In this document: in pieces, positions 16,709 to 24,520 of the stretch
How the letters are laid out: the number at the start of each line of letters is the position of its first letter
Position numbering within the stretch: position 1 is the stretch's first letter
From: Thalassobius vesicularis
Lineage (GTDB): Bacteria > Pseudomonadota > Alphaproteobacteria > Rhodobacterales > Rhodobacteraceae
Direction of reading: 5' to 3'
Length of the DNA stretch: 64,000 bases
Assembly (NCBI RefSeq): GCF_004799325.1
Contig: NZ_SSMD01000008.1
Location: 62,001 to 126,000, forward strand
Translations under genes and position numbers: made by a program
Notes under the pieces: model-generated
Told to the model about the DNA's origin: nothing
Databases searched by the model: none
The model's input: the letters and a program-made list of their open reading frames with translations, nothing else

Positions 16709-17035
16709 GTCATCGATTGGCTGGCCCGCCTGTGCTTCGGTCTCGAAACGCAGCAGGTCTGTCAGCGTCGATTGCGTTCCTTCGATCTGTGAGGAAAGTA
16801 CGGCCTCCTTGCGGACATACATATAGAGGAACAGTTCCTGGCGCGGCAGAAGCATCGTGATGCCATCCAGCCGCCCTAAGGCGCGCTCCGCGAGGCTGAG
16901 TCGGTCGAGAAGCCCCAGTACGTCGATTGTTGGGACTGGAGGCAGGGGAGGTGGTACGAAGGCGCGGACCGTCTCTCCTGCAACGGGGGTTTCGACAAAG
17001 CGGCCAAGGCGTTGGTTGGGGTCTGAATCGGTCAT
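16709..17035 (-). pseudogene. Fic/DOC family protein, N-terminal fragment
   Basis: About 109 residues remain of a Fic protein, cut at the ISKra4 end. The fragment is the Fic_N region. Its helix 'VLSSQIEGTQSTLTDLL' contains the inhibitory motif [ST]xxxE[GN] (SSQIEG), which in Fic AMP-transferases blocks ATP binding through the Glu. The catalytic HPFxxGNGR motif would lie further downstream and is absent, so no activity is possible. The start ATG at 17035 lies just downstream of an inverted repeat that may have been its operator. Confidence 0.8.
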
Positions 17036-17040
17036 AGCTC

Positions 17041-18273
17041 ACTATGATGCCCCTCTTTTATTTAAGCAATACGGGCTTCGCTTAAATAGTGGGTAGGCTA
17101 AGATAAGCGGGTTTAATTAACGTGGTGAGAGTAGGTCAGTGGCAATATGAGCGGGTTCATGGCAGCTTCCTACTGCTCTCGGTTGCAGGAATCCTTCCCG
17201 ATGCCTGTGCGGAATAGCCTCTTCCAGAGAACACCATCGATCACGAGTCGCCAATCGAGACCTTTCGGCTCATTGGCCCGCATTACGGGCGTCCTACGCG
17301 ATATGGCAGCTACGCGCACGACAACTCGGATGGCTGAAGAAGGCCAAAGGTCGTATCTGTTACATTCCGAGTCGGGGTTAGTTTCATCAAATCGGCGAAC
17401 GGAATTCGTGGGTGCTTGTTGTCCATAAATCATCCTGCCCTTTGGTCAGGACCGCGCCCTACTCGGTCGGCTGCATGCAGCCGCCCTCCCCGAGCTGAAA
17501 CGCTGCCTCTCCCTGCGACGTACCGCTGGCCGTGCCGTCTCCTCCGGAGCCAGCCCGACCAGCCGTCGCATGGTCGTGGCAACGCTTCATCTCGGCCATT
17601 CGGTAACGGTCGCTGGGGCGGGGCGGGTCGCTTCAATAGTCTCGTTTTTCCCGTGTCAGCCGGTGTTAGTCCTCGCTTTGCCGGACATGCTGTTCTGCCA
17701 TCATTGACCGCAAAGGAGTTTCGACAACCGCCGGATCGCTCTGGCCAAAGCTGGCAGAGGGTCGGTGTTGGACGCGATGTAAAAAATCGCAAACTATTGG
17801 GATGCCGAAGAGGGTTGGTCCGAAATCGGGATGACCCGCGCCCGGTGCAGATGCCACGGCGGTCTGCTTGAAATCGCTCAGCCAGATGGCACCTCACTCG
17901 ACCAACTTACCACGGGCAAGCGGTCGCGCCACGTTAGGCAAGGCTCGGCAAAGCGCGAACCCGTCCGGCTGCGGCTCGGGGTGAGAGGGCAGAAAGGACA
18001 CCGCCCCCGGCAGTTTCATCGGCTGTTCACCTGGGTGTCCTTCGCGGCCACCGCACTTCTCCCGATGTGTTGCTCTGCATGACATGCTGGTCGCAGCTGT
18101 CGTCCCGTCCACAAAGGTTGTCGCCGATCTTTTTCCCCTGACCCTACGGGTCATTCCTCGCGCGCCAAAAAGACCGGCGCCTGCCCCTCTCCGCTACGCT
18201 TCGCCTTCGGTGTGGCCGGGCCTTGGCCAGCTGCAAGGTGACCATCATTGCAATGCAAACAAGGAGAAGAGCA
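17041..18273. other. Gene-poor stretch upstream of DUF736 gene
   Basis: No convincing gene is seen here on either strand; the open frames lack family features and good start sites. An inverted repeat, TATTTAAGC (17059-17067) and GCTTAAATA (17080-17088), separated by 12 bases, lies just upstream of the fic fragment and could be its promoter/operator. The rest looks like decayed plasmid or integrative-element sequence. Confidence 0.5.
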
Positions 18274-18612
18274 ATGACCACGAACTGCATTAAATTCACC
18301 AGCACCGACATCGAAACCGCCAAGGGCGTCGGCTCCATCTCGACCCTGACCTTCGACCTCGACATCACGGTCGAACCCGTCGCGAGCACGAACCCGATGG
18401 CCCCCACGCACCGCGTCCTCGGCCGCTCCCCGCGCGGCAAGCTGGTCGAGTGCGGCGGCATCTGGAAGAAGCAGAACAAGGAGACCGGCGCCGACTACTA
18501 CACGCTGACCATCCGCGACCACGGCTTCAACGCCAACCTCGGCAAGGCCGCAAACCAGGACGATCTGTCCCTGCAGGCTGTCATCCCTTGGGGCCCCAAA
18601 GACGCCGCCTAA
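18274..18612 (+). CDS. DUF736 family protein
   Basis: A 112-residue protein matching DUF736, small beta-rich proteins encoded mostly on conjugative plasmids and integrative elements of alphaproteobacteria. Visible features are the N-terminal 'CIKFTSTDIETAKGVGSI', a central 'RGKLVECGGIWKKQNKETGADYYTLTIRD' and a final 'DDLSLQAVIPWGP'. The ATG at 18274 has AAGGAGAAGAGCA upstream. A strong terminator follows nine bases after the stop, so it is a single-gene transcript. Its presence supports a plasmid or integrative-element origin for this region. The biochemical role is unknown. Confidence 0.85.
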   Translation: MTTNCIKFTSTDIETAKGVGSISTLTFDLDITVEPVASTNPMAPTHRVLGRSPRGKLVECGGIWKKQNKETGADYYTLTIRDHGFNANLGKAANQDDLSLQAVIPWGPKDAA

Positions 18613-18620
18613 GCCAACGG

Positions 18621-18650
18621 CCAGACCGCTCCGGCGGTCTGGTTTTTTCT
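18621..18650 (+). terminator. Rho-independent terminator after DUF736 gene
   Basis: A perfect 9-bp stem, CCAGACCGC (18621-18629) with GCGGTCTGG (18634-18642), and a 4-base loop are followed by TTTTTTCTTG. It ends the DUF736 transcript. Confidence 0.93.
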
Positions 18651-18990
18651 TGTTCCTGGGAACGACAGCGGTTTGAGTGAACGAACGAAATATGAAGCCC
18701 CGAAGCAGCCTATTGCGGGCAACATTGCGAGCTTCATAAGTCCTACACCACCCTTGCTCAGGGCAGCATGACCCCGCGGTTCTGAACGGTCACATACATC
18801 AGCGTCCAAGAATTAAGGGAACAGTGACACCCGCATAGCTGTCCTGCACGGTTACACTGTGCTCGGCATCCCGCTCGCGGAGGCCGTGAGATCAGTCTTT
18901 GTCTTGGACGAACGGCACGTGCTCAATTGGCGCGACGGATGCTGAGTTATCGGACCTGATGAATACACTCCGCGCGAAAACTCTAAAGAT
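18651..18990. other. Intergenic sequence, nothing recognised
   Basis: No gene, clear repeat or structured element could be supported in this stretch between the DUF736 terminator and a possible tniQ remnant. Confidence 0.5.
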
Positions 18991-19116
18991 CGGGATGAGA
19001 CACAGCATCTACATCCCAAAACCGCCGCATTGCTTCCGGAGGAACTCTTGTCAGGTTGGTTGTCGCGGCTGTCTGCGGCTAATTTCTGTCATGCGACGCT
19101 TCCTGCTCATGTCTAA
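18991..19116 (+). pseudogene. Possible tniQ N-terminal remnant
   Basis: The frame reads RDETQHLHPKTAALLPEELL, then SGWLSRLSAANFC and a stop at 19114-19116. 'LPEELLSGWLSRLSAANFC' resembles the N-terminus of TniQ-family proteins (LPxELLxSWLxRLAxAN...). There is no clear start codon and no continuation. TniQ belongs to Tn5053/Tn7-like transposition systems, which would fit the mobile-element debris around it. The match is short and from memory, so this is weak. Confidence 0.3.
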
Positions 19117-19180
19117 ATCTGATAGCGCGCCGATCGCCGGACGTGATGCAGATCGTTCAATCATCGCGGCGAGCGCGATG

Positions 19181-19828
19181 TCAGGCGAAGAGCGCAAGAA
19201 GCGGTGCTACGGCCTTCTGCCAGCTGTCACGCGCTTCAAGCCGGCCGATCCAGCCCGCGATTCTGGGGAATTCGTCCAGCGAAATCCCCGCTTGGTCGCG
19301 ATACATGAATGTGGTCGCCAGATAGAAGTCGGCAAGGCTGAGTGCGCCTGCAATCCAATCCTTATCGTCGAGTCCGGTTTCCAGAACGGCAAGGAACTGA
19401 TCGGTGGCTTTCCGTTCCGCTTCGACCACAGTAGGATCAGGATCGCCCATGCCGAATTTCTCTTTGAGGAACAGCTCAAAGGACAACTTCTGCATCGCCG
19501 GGCCTAGGTGGATGGCTTGCCACCAGGCCCACTGATCGACGAGGGCCCGCGTCTTGAGGCCATCAGGATAGAGCCCTGCCTCGGGCCGGATCCCGGCCAG
19601 ATAGGCACAGATCGCCCGGGACTCCCAGAGCACGAAATTCCCGTCCTCCAAAACAGGCACCTTTGCATTTGAATTGCGGGCAAGAAATTCCGCCGCGCGG
19701 TTGTCCCCGGCACGGATGTCGACCTCGACGATTTCGAGTTCCACGCCCAGTTCGTGCGCCACCGCCCGTACACGCAGCGCATTCGGTGAGAAGTTCGCGT
19801 TGTAAAGCCTCATGACATTTTCCAGCAT
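19181..19828 (-). CDS. Glutathione S-transferase
   Basis: A 215-residue GST. The N-terminal thioredoxin-like domain begins 'MRLYNANFSPNALRVRAVAHEL', with the activating Ser in 'NFSPNA', and contains the glutathione-binding 'AKVPVLEDGNFVLWESRAI' (cis-Pro, then Glu-Ser). The C-terminal helical domain has 'WIAGALSLADFYLATTF', matching the N-capping box. The start at 19828 overlaps the upstream stop (TAATG); an in-frame ATG at 19813 is also possible. It closes a leftward cluster with reductase and dioxygenase genes, so it likely conjugates reactive electrophiles. Confidence 0.92.
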   Translation of the reverse strand: MLENVMRLYNANFSPNALRVRAVAHELGVELEIVEVDIRAGDNRAAEFLARNSNAKVPVLEDGNFVLWESRAICAYLAGIRPEAGLYPDGLKTRALVDQWAWWQAIHLGPAMQKLSFELFLKEKFGMGDPDPTVVEAERKATDQFLAVLETGLDDKDWIAGALSLADFYLATTFMYRDQAGISLDEFPRIAGWIGRLEARDSWQKAVAPLLALFA

Positions 19829-20730
19829 TATTGTTCCTGCGGCGCCTGAAGAAGCGCCGCGCGGTTAGCGGCCAGGAAATCGGCCACCGACTGTCCGGGC
19901 TTGCCGGTGAGCGATTCGAGATCGCCGCTGGCCACATCGAGATAGCCCTGCGCGATTGCTTCGTCGAAGGAGGCAAAGACCCTCGCCATGAACTCCGGCA
20001 GTCCATTTGCGATCATCGCCTGCACCAGATCCTCGGCGGGCAGGGCGACATAGGGGATTTCCTTACCCGCAATTTCGGACAAGATCGCCGCGACCTCGGC
20101 CTGGCTGACCGTCTCCGGCCCGGTGATATCGAGGGTCTCCCTTCCCGTAGCTTTCATTAGCGCCGCGGCTGCGGCACGGGCGCAATCCGCGCGTGTCACA
20201 TATCCGGTCTTGCCATCTGCTGCGGCAGAGAAATGCGTGCCCATGGCGACGCTCTGCTGGCCGCCCATCAACAGAAAGTCGGTGTACATATTGTTGCGTA
20301 GGATCGTATGATCCGCCCCACTTTCCGTGATCAGCTTCTCGGTCCCTTCGTGGTCTTGAGCGAATCCGATCGGACTTTCCGCGACCGGGCCTGCGAAGGA
20401 GGTATAGACGATGTGGTCGATACCTACCATCTTGGCCGCAGCAATCGCATTGGAATGAGCTGCGAGCCGCTTGCCCGGCTCCAGATCGTCGGTGGAGATG
20501 ATGAGGAGACGCTTGCCGCCCGCGAAGGCTGCTTCAAGAGAAGCCGGGTCGTTGAAATCGCCCTCGCGCGCCTCGACTCTTTTTCCCGCCAGATCGGCAA
20601 GCTTGTCGGGAGTGCGCGAGATCGCGATGACCGGCCCGGCACCTGCCTGAACCAGCAGGTCGACCACCTGCCGGCCAAGTTGTCCGGACGCGCCGGTCAC
20701 GATGAAGGGGCCGTTCTGGATGTTGGACAT
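19828..20730 (-). CDS. NmrA-like NAD(P)H-binding oxidoreductase
   Basis: A 300-residue atypical short-chain dehydrogenase. The Rossmann motif 'FIVTGASGQLGRQVVDLL' sits at the N-terminus. 'GIDHIVYTSFAGP' and 'ITESGADHTILRNNMYTDFLL' follow, as in QOR2/NmrA-type quinone oxidoreductases. The ATG at 20730 follows AAGAGAGATACC; the frame is open ten codons further upstream but without a better site. It overlaps the GST gene by one base. Quinone or NAD(P)H-linked detoxification is likely. Confidence 0.88.
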   Translation of the reverse strand: MSNIQNGPFIVTGASGQLGRQVVDLLVQAGAGPVIAISRTPDKLADLAGKRVEAREGDFNDPASLEAAFAGGKRLLIISTDDLEPGKRLAAHSNAIAAAKMVGIDHIVYTSFAGPVAESPIGFAQDHEGTEKLITESGADHTILRNNMYTDFLLMGGQQSVAMGTHFSAAADGKTGYVTRADCARAAAAALMKATGRETLDITGPETVSQAEVAAILSEIAGKEIPYVALPAEDLVQAMIANGLPEFMARVFASFDEAIAQGYLDVASGDLESLTGKPGQSVADFLAANRAALLQAPQEQ

Positions 20731-20772
20731 GGTATCTCTCTTATCTTGATGTTTCTGCAAGCGCGCTTGCGA

Positions 20773-21270
20773 TCAATCGTGGATTTGGGTGGGGGCGGGA
20801 TTCGCCAGCTTGCCGCGCGCGAAACCCCAGCTTGTGGTCAGGATTTTGATCATCACATCGACCTCTGCCTCATCGCGTGGAGCAAAGGCCATGATCGCAT
20901 TGGCCGGGATGTATCCGGCCGAGGCCATCGGGTGCTGTTCGCCCCATCCCTTCGCGATGAGTTCCTCAACCGCCGCCAGCGGCAGCATCATGTGCGACGA
21001 ACCGTCATAGGCGGGATGCACATGCGCAAATTCGCGTCCGATCATGAAGGCTTCGCGCGGGCCGCAGGCATGCGGCCGCGGCAGGACTAATGCCTCGGCG
21101 CCGGGGACCGAAATACCCGATCGGCAACGCTCGACGAAGGGCAGGGCGAAGGCCTTCTGCTTGAACAATGCGTGAATCTCGGCCGAGGAGTTCTGCGACA
21201 CTTGCTCATGCGGGGCGCACTCGGTGGTTTCGGGGCGCGGACCCTGCCGCAAGGGAAGTTCGAAGCACAT
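20773..21270 (-). CDS. Luciferase-domain (DUF5519-like) protein
   Basis: A 165-residue soluble protein. The C-terminal half carries 'HVHPAYDGSSHMMLPLAAVEELIAKGWGEQHPMA', which then runs into '...AFAPRDEAEVDVMIKIL'. I recognise this pattern as the small luciferase-domain family found beside oxidoreductases. The function is unknown; the two conserved His residues in HVHP could bind a ligand or metal. The start at 21270 follows ATAGGACCAGAT. It lies between the NmrA-like and dioxygenase genes with short gaps, so the cluster is probably one operon. Confidence 0.7.
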   Translation of the reverse strand: MCFELPLRQGPRPETTECAPHEQVSQNSSAEIHALFKQKAFALPFVERCRSGISVPGAEALVLPRPHACGPREAFMIGREFAHVHPAYDGSSHMMLPLAAVEELIAKGWGEQHPMASAGYIPANAIMAFAPRDEAEVDVMIKILTTSWGFARGKLANPAPTQIHD

Positions 21271-21278
21271 ATCTGGTC

Positions 21279-22094
21279 CTATCCAAATCTGAACGCGCTT
21301 TCGACCGCGCCCAATACGTGATCCTCGAGGGTCTTTTCCCCCCGATCCGCAAGCGCGGCGCCGGCCACGACGTGCAATGGAATTAGATGTTCCTCGCGCG
21401 GATTGGCGTCGCGTGCGCCGGGTGCCCGATCCCAAGCAGCCAGCATGGCGCGGCGCGCCCCGGGGTCTTCATGGGTCACCGCACCCGTGAGCCATCGGTC
21501 AAAGTCGCCGCCGTTCACCGGGCCATCGGGTCCGCCCCTCATCGCCCGCATCATCTTGCCCATGTTGTGATAGGTGTTGCCGGACCCGATGATCAGAACA
21601 CCTTCGTCTCGCAAGGGCGCCAACGCGCGACCAGCAGCAAGATGCGCCTCAGCGTCGAGATCGTCGCGCAGGCTCAGTTGGACGGTAGGTATGTCGGCCT
21701 CAGGCAAAGCCACCTTTAGCGGAACAAACACCCCATGATCGAAGCCACGCGTAGCGTCGGCCCGGGTTTCAAAACCCGCGCCATTCAATAGCTCGCTTGC
21801 ACGGGCCGCCAGCGTAGGATCGCCTAGCGCGGGCCAGGTCAGCTGATAAGTATGGGGGGGAAACCCCTGATAGTCGAACAGCAGCGGCGGCGCGGAGTTG
21901 GTCTGCACGGTAAACACCCGTTCCTCCCAATGGCCTGAGATCACGAGAAGCGCCTTGGGCTTTGCCGGCAGGCTCGCAGGCAAAGCCTCAAGGAATCTGC
22001 GGTGCCTGTCCCAGGTGTCAGGCGGGTTCCAGTCCATGAAGAAGCAAGGGCCGCCTCCATGGGGAACAAACACTGTCGGCTGCCTTTCGGTCAT
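21279..22094 (-). CDS. DODA-type extradiol ring-cleavage dioxygenase (YgiD-like)
   Basis: A 271-residue LigB-superfamily enzyme. Metal-ligand regions are visible: 'FVPHGGGPCFFMDWN', 'LLVISGHWEE' and 'IIGSGNTYHNMG', with the later 'GFDHGVFVPLKVALP' as in 4,5-DOPA dioxygenases. The enzymes use Fe(II) or Zn(II) and open catecholic rings. The ATG at 22094 has AAAGGACGACAGA upstream. The position in an HxlR-controlled cluster with GST and NmrA-like reductase suggests removal of catechols or quinones (inference). Confidence 0.9.
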   Translation of the reverse strand: MTERQPTVFVPHGGGPCFFMDWNPPDTWDRHRRFLEALPASLPAKPKALLVISGHWEERVFTVQTNSAPPLLFDYQGFPPHTYQLTWPALGDPTLAARASELLNGAGFETRADATRGFDHGVFVPLKVALPEADIPTVQLSLRDDLDAEAHLAAGRALAPLRDEGVLIIGSGNTYHNMGKMMRAMRGGPDGPVNGGDFDRWLTGAVTHEDPGARRAMLAAWDRAPGARDANPREEHLIPLHVVAGAALADRGEKTLEDHVLGAVESAFRFG

Positions 22095-22160
22095 TCTGTC
22101 GTCCTTTTGAACCCCAAGCCCGAGGGTGGATGGCCAGCGCCGTGGCAACTCCGCATCGGA

Positions 22161-22568
22161 TTAATTCGTCTCTGTCGGAAACGTCGGCGCATATGCCGAC
22201 TTTACCGCACGCACGCGATTGGCTGTCATCCACGAGGCGATCAGGAGCACCCAGGTCGCAAGAGCCGGTGGCCAGCCTGGATCGCCCGCGCCCACATGCG
22301 CCCCGAACGCCAACACCAGATGCCAGAACATCGCCGCGTAAGCCCAGTCCGCCAGCATCGCCGAAGGGCGCCAGAGAATCACCACCGCGCCGACAATCTT
22401 CAAAATCGCGAGCGGCCAGATGATGTATGTGGGATAGCTCAACACCTCGCGATACATGCCCGCGACCATATCGTGGGATGAGATGTAGAAAGTCGCCGCA
22501 CCCAGATAGACCAGCGCCACAAGGCCGGTCGCGATCCAGTAGACATACTTTGCCACGTTGTCACTCAT
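22161..22568 (-). CDS. DoxX-like family membrane protein
   Basis: A 135-residue protein with four transmembrane helices (for example 'YWIATGLVALVYLGAATFYI' and 'WAYAAMFWHLVLAFGAHVG'), matching the DoxX-like family. AGGGAG lies eight bases before the ATG at 22568. It is the first gene of the leftward cluster and is divergent from the HxlR regulator, so it is the most direct candidate target of that regulator. DoxX-like proteins are linked to thiol/redox stress, but the reaction is unknown. Confidence 0.85.
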   Translation of the reverse strand: MSDNVAKYVYWIATGLVALVYLGAATFYISSHDMVAGMYREVLSYPTYIIWPLAILKIVGAVVILWRPSAMLADWAYAAMFWHLVLAFGAHVGAGDPGWPPALATWVLLIASWMTANRVRAVKSAYAPTFPTETN

Positions 22569-22662
22569 CACCGCACTCCCTGTTTGCAAGGGCTTGTTCA
22601 GCCGCAGTTTCCGCTCTAAGTACCTTTAGGTGTCTTGCATCGTTCGTGAAAGTAGGCACTTA

Positions 22663-22681
22663 AAAGTAACTAGATTACTTT
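22663..22681. promoter_or_regulatory. Palindromic operator for the HxlR regulator
   Basis: AAAGTAA-CTAGA-TTACTTT is a perfect 7-bp inverted repeat with a 5-bp spacer, located 21 bases before the HxlR start and in the only gap between it and the divergent DoxX-led cluster. HxlR-family sites such as those of YodB have a similar TACT/AGTA character (family knowledge). It probably controls both directions. Confidence 0.65.
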
Positions 22682-22701
22682 AACCGCGAGGATAATCCAC
22701 G

Positions 22702-23055
22702 ATGAAGAGCGTCCAGCCCCCCTCATGCCCGATGGAGGCGCTTCTGCGTGTCATCACAGGCCCTTGGACGATCTATATACTCTGGGTTCTGTCCGAGCAG
22801 GGACCGCAGCGTTTCGGCGCGCTCAAGCGTTTGGTGCCCGGCATTTCCACCCGGGTCCTGACCGAGAGGCTGAGAATGCTGGAACATGCTGGCGTTGTAT
22901 GGCGCGAGCAGGCCATGACCATCCCACCCGCTGTCACCTACGGGCTGACTGAGCGCGGCGCGGAACTGCGCGGCGTGCTGGACAAGCTTGGCTCGATCGC
23001 ACGCCGCTGGGAGGCCGAGGGTGCCTTTGTCGGGACCGCAAGCGCGGCAGAATGA
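22702..23055 (+). CDS. HxlR-family transcriptional regulator
   Basis: A 117-residue winged-helix protein. It has the conserved N-terminal Cys (PPSCPMEALLRVITGPWT), the recognition segment 'RFGALKRLVPGISTRVLTERLRMLEHAGVV' and the wing 'PPAVTYGLTERGAEL'. In YodB, HypR and QorR-like proteins the N-terminal Cys senses quinones, diamide or aldehydes. Its divergent partner cluster (DoxX, dioxygenase, NmrA, GST) fits an electrophile-sensing switch. The start is the first ATG, 20 bases after the palindrome. Confidence 0.92.
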   Translation: MKSVQPPSCPMEALLRVITGPWTIYILWVLSEQGPQRFGALKRLVPGISTRVLTERLRMLEHAGVVWREQAMTIPPAVTYGLTERGAELRGVLDKLGSIARRWEAEGAFVGTASAAE

Positions 23056-23071
23056 CGGTACCCCTCCTGTT

Positions 23072-23088
23072 CGCGGGATAATCCCGCG
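23072..23088 (+). terminator. Possible hairpin after HxlR gene
   Basis: CGCGGG-ATAAT-CCCGCG lies 17 bases after the HxlR stop. There is no T-tract, so termination is uncertain. Confidence 0.3.
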
Positions 23089-23233
23089 CCCGAGAACAAC
23101 TCAGGCAGAATCAGACCCGAAGCTCATGACGAATTGAAAACGGCGCTAGAAAAAGCCGCCAAGCGGCGCTTGGTGGGGTAGATCCGCACAGCTTTACGCT
23201 TTGCTGCTAAATCAACTTCTATCTACTATACTC

Positions 23234-23268
23234 ACTAGACGGTACAGTAAAGCTTGTAACCGCCTAGT
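23234..23268. promoter_or_regulatory. Inverted repeat upstream of first TetR gene
   Basis: ACTAGACGGT (23234-23243) and ACCGCCTAGT (23259-23268) match as an inverted repeat in 9 of 10 positions with a 15-bp spacer. It ends 24 bases before the TetR start, the usual place for autoregulation. The core CGGT/ACCG recurs in the palindrome before the second TetR gene. Confidence 0.5.
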
Positions 23269-23292
23269 CCTGCCTGGGATAGAGAGAACGAG

Positions 23293-23901
23293 ATGCCCGT
23301 GAGAAAAATGGCCGACGTCATGATTGGTGCGCGCGAGGTTTTCTTCCGATGCGGTTACGAAGGAGCCACGGTCGATGCAATTGCCGCTGAAGGAAAAGTG
23401 TCGAAGGCAACCATGTATTCGTATTACCCGACCAAGGAGCAACTGTTCCTGAGCGTGGTTGAATCCGAATGCGGTCGGCTTGCGGACGAAATCCTCCGGC
23501 CCTTGATCGCGTCTTTGGAGCCGCGCGCCCAGTTGGAAGAACTCGCCCTTCGCATGGTCGACCTCACCTTGGACGACACCTACATCCGTCTCCTGCGAAC
23601 GTGCGTTGGCGCCTCCGAGGCACTGCCCGAAGTGGGTGAGGTTTATTTTCGCGCAGGCCCGAAACCTGCCCGCGAACTCGTCGGTCGGATTCTGGAGCGC
23701 CTTACGCGCGAAGGCGCGCTCGATGTCGATGACGTCCGGCGCGCGTCCGATCACTTCATACACCTTTGCGTTTCGGGGCTACTTATGCCGCGCCTTCTCG
23801 CAGTGAAACGAGCTGTCCACCGCGAGCAACATGCGCGCGAAGCGGTCGCTGCATTCCTGCGACTTTACGGTAGCGGCCACAGAGACAAATTTTCAGATTG
23901 A
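23293..23901 (+). CDS. TetR-family transcriptional regulator
   Basis: A 202-residue regulator with an N-terminal helix-turn-helix, 'FFRCGYEGATVDAIAAEGKVSKATMYSYYPTKEQLFLSVVE', of AcrR type, and a helical ligand-binding domain ending 'AREAVAAFLRLYG'. It is followed by a second TetR gene and an RND efflux pair, so it probably represses the pump or itself. The start at 23293 follows AGAGAGAACGAG. Confidence 0.92.
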   Translation: MPVRKMADVMIGAREVFFRCGYEGATVDAIAAEGKVSKATMYSYYPTKEQLFLSVVESECGRLADEILRPLIASLEPRAQLEELALRMVDLTLDDTYIRLLRTCVGASEALPEVGEVYFRAGPKPARELVGRILERLTREGALDVDDVRRASDHFIHLCVSGLLMPRLLAVKRAVHREQHAREAVAAFLRLYGSGHRDKFSD

Positions 23902-23949
23902 GCTCGCTTGCCAAATACGGGGCAGCGCATTAGCTCGCCCAATGACTTA

Positions 23950-23963
23950 ACCGACCGGACGGT
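23950..23963. promoter_or_regulatory. Palindromic operator at the second TetR gene
   Basis: ACCGACCGGACGGT is a near-perfect 14-bp palindrome of ACCG/CGGT halves ending five bases before the GTG start. Sites built from ACCGNNCGGT are common for TetR repressors of RND pumps (family knowledge). Confidence 0.5.
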
Positions 23964-23968
23964 ACAGG

Positions 23969-24520
23969 GTGACTGCACAAGTGGAAAAGCAACCGAAGAA
24001 CGCCTCGCCGAAGATTCTCGGCGCTGCGCGGGCGATTGCGCTGCGAGAAGGCGCGGGAAAGATCACGATCGACGCCGTCGCTCGGGAATCCGGCCTCAGC
24101 AAGGGTGGGGTGTTGTACAACTTCCCCACCAAGAAAGCGCTTCTGGCCGGGCTGCTCGACGAAATGCTCGCGGAGCACCGCGAACGTCTGGCGTCGGTCC
24201 CGGAAGGGCACAGTTCCCGCACCCTGCGCGGTCATCTCGAGACAGTTCTGCAAGCCGTAAGCACCGATGATGACCTTTCGATGGCTATTCTCGCGGTTTC
24301 GGCGTCGGATCCGAATCTTCTGGACCCGCTGAGAAGAGAGCTGTCCCGTGATGTCGAGCGCATCCGTTCGGACGCGCAGGACGACACTGCGGCGATGGTT
24401 CTTTTTTTGGCGATCCAGGGTCTTCGTTTCCAGAGGCTTCTTCGCCTCGCGGATGGTGACGACGATCAGCAAGACGCCGCCATCGACAGATTGAAGGACA
24501 TGATAAATGAGCTTGAATAG
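23969..24520 (+). CDS. TetR-family regulator of RND efflux operon
   Basis: A 183-residue protein starting at GTG. The helix-turn-helix 'KITIDAVARESGLSKGGVLYNFPTKKALLAGLLDEML' is followed by a helical C-terminal domain. Its 3' end overlaps the membrane-fusion gene by 14 bases, so the two are co-translated, a common layout for TetR repressors that control their own efflux operon. The GTG has only a weak upstream site and overlaps the end of a palindromic operator. Confidence 0.9.
   Translation: MTAQVEKQPKNASPKILGAARAIALREGAGKITIDAVARESGLSKGGVLYNFPTKKALLAGLLDEMLAEHRERLASVPEGHSSRTLRGHLETVLQAVSTDDDLSMAILAVSASDPNLLDPLRRELSRDVERIRSDAQDDTAAMVLFLAIQGLRFQRLLRLADGDDDQQDAAIDRLKDMINELE

Noticed and set aside
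17170-17897. Open frames of 85-155 codons on both strands near the fic fragment
   Set aside because: One leftward frame faintly recalls a transposase N-terminus ('DWRLVIDGVLWKRLF'), but the match is too weak and no continuation is present.
23293-24520. Either TetR gene as the regulator of the TCTAAC-N4-GTTAGA sites
   Set aside because: Both TetR genes have their own different inverted repeats at their promoters and are physically tied to the RND pump; no copy of the catabolic operator lies near them.
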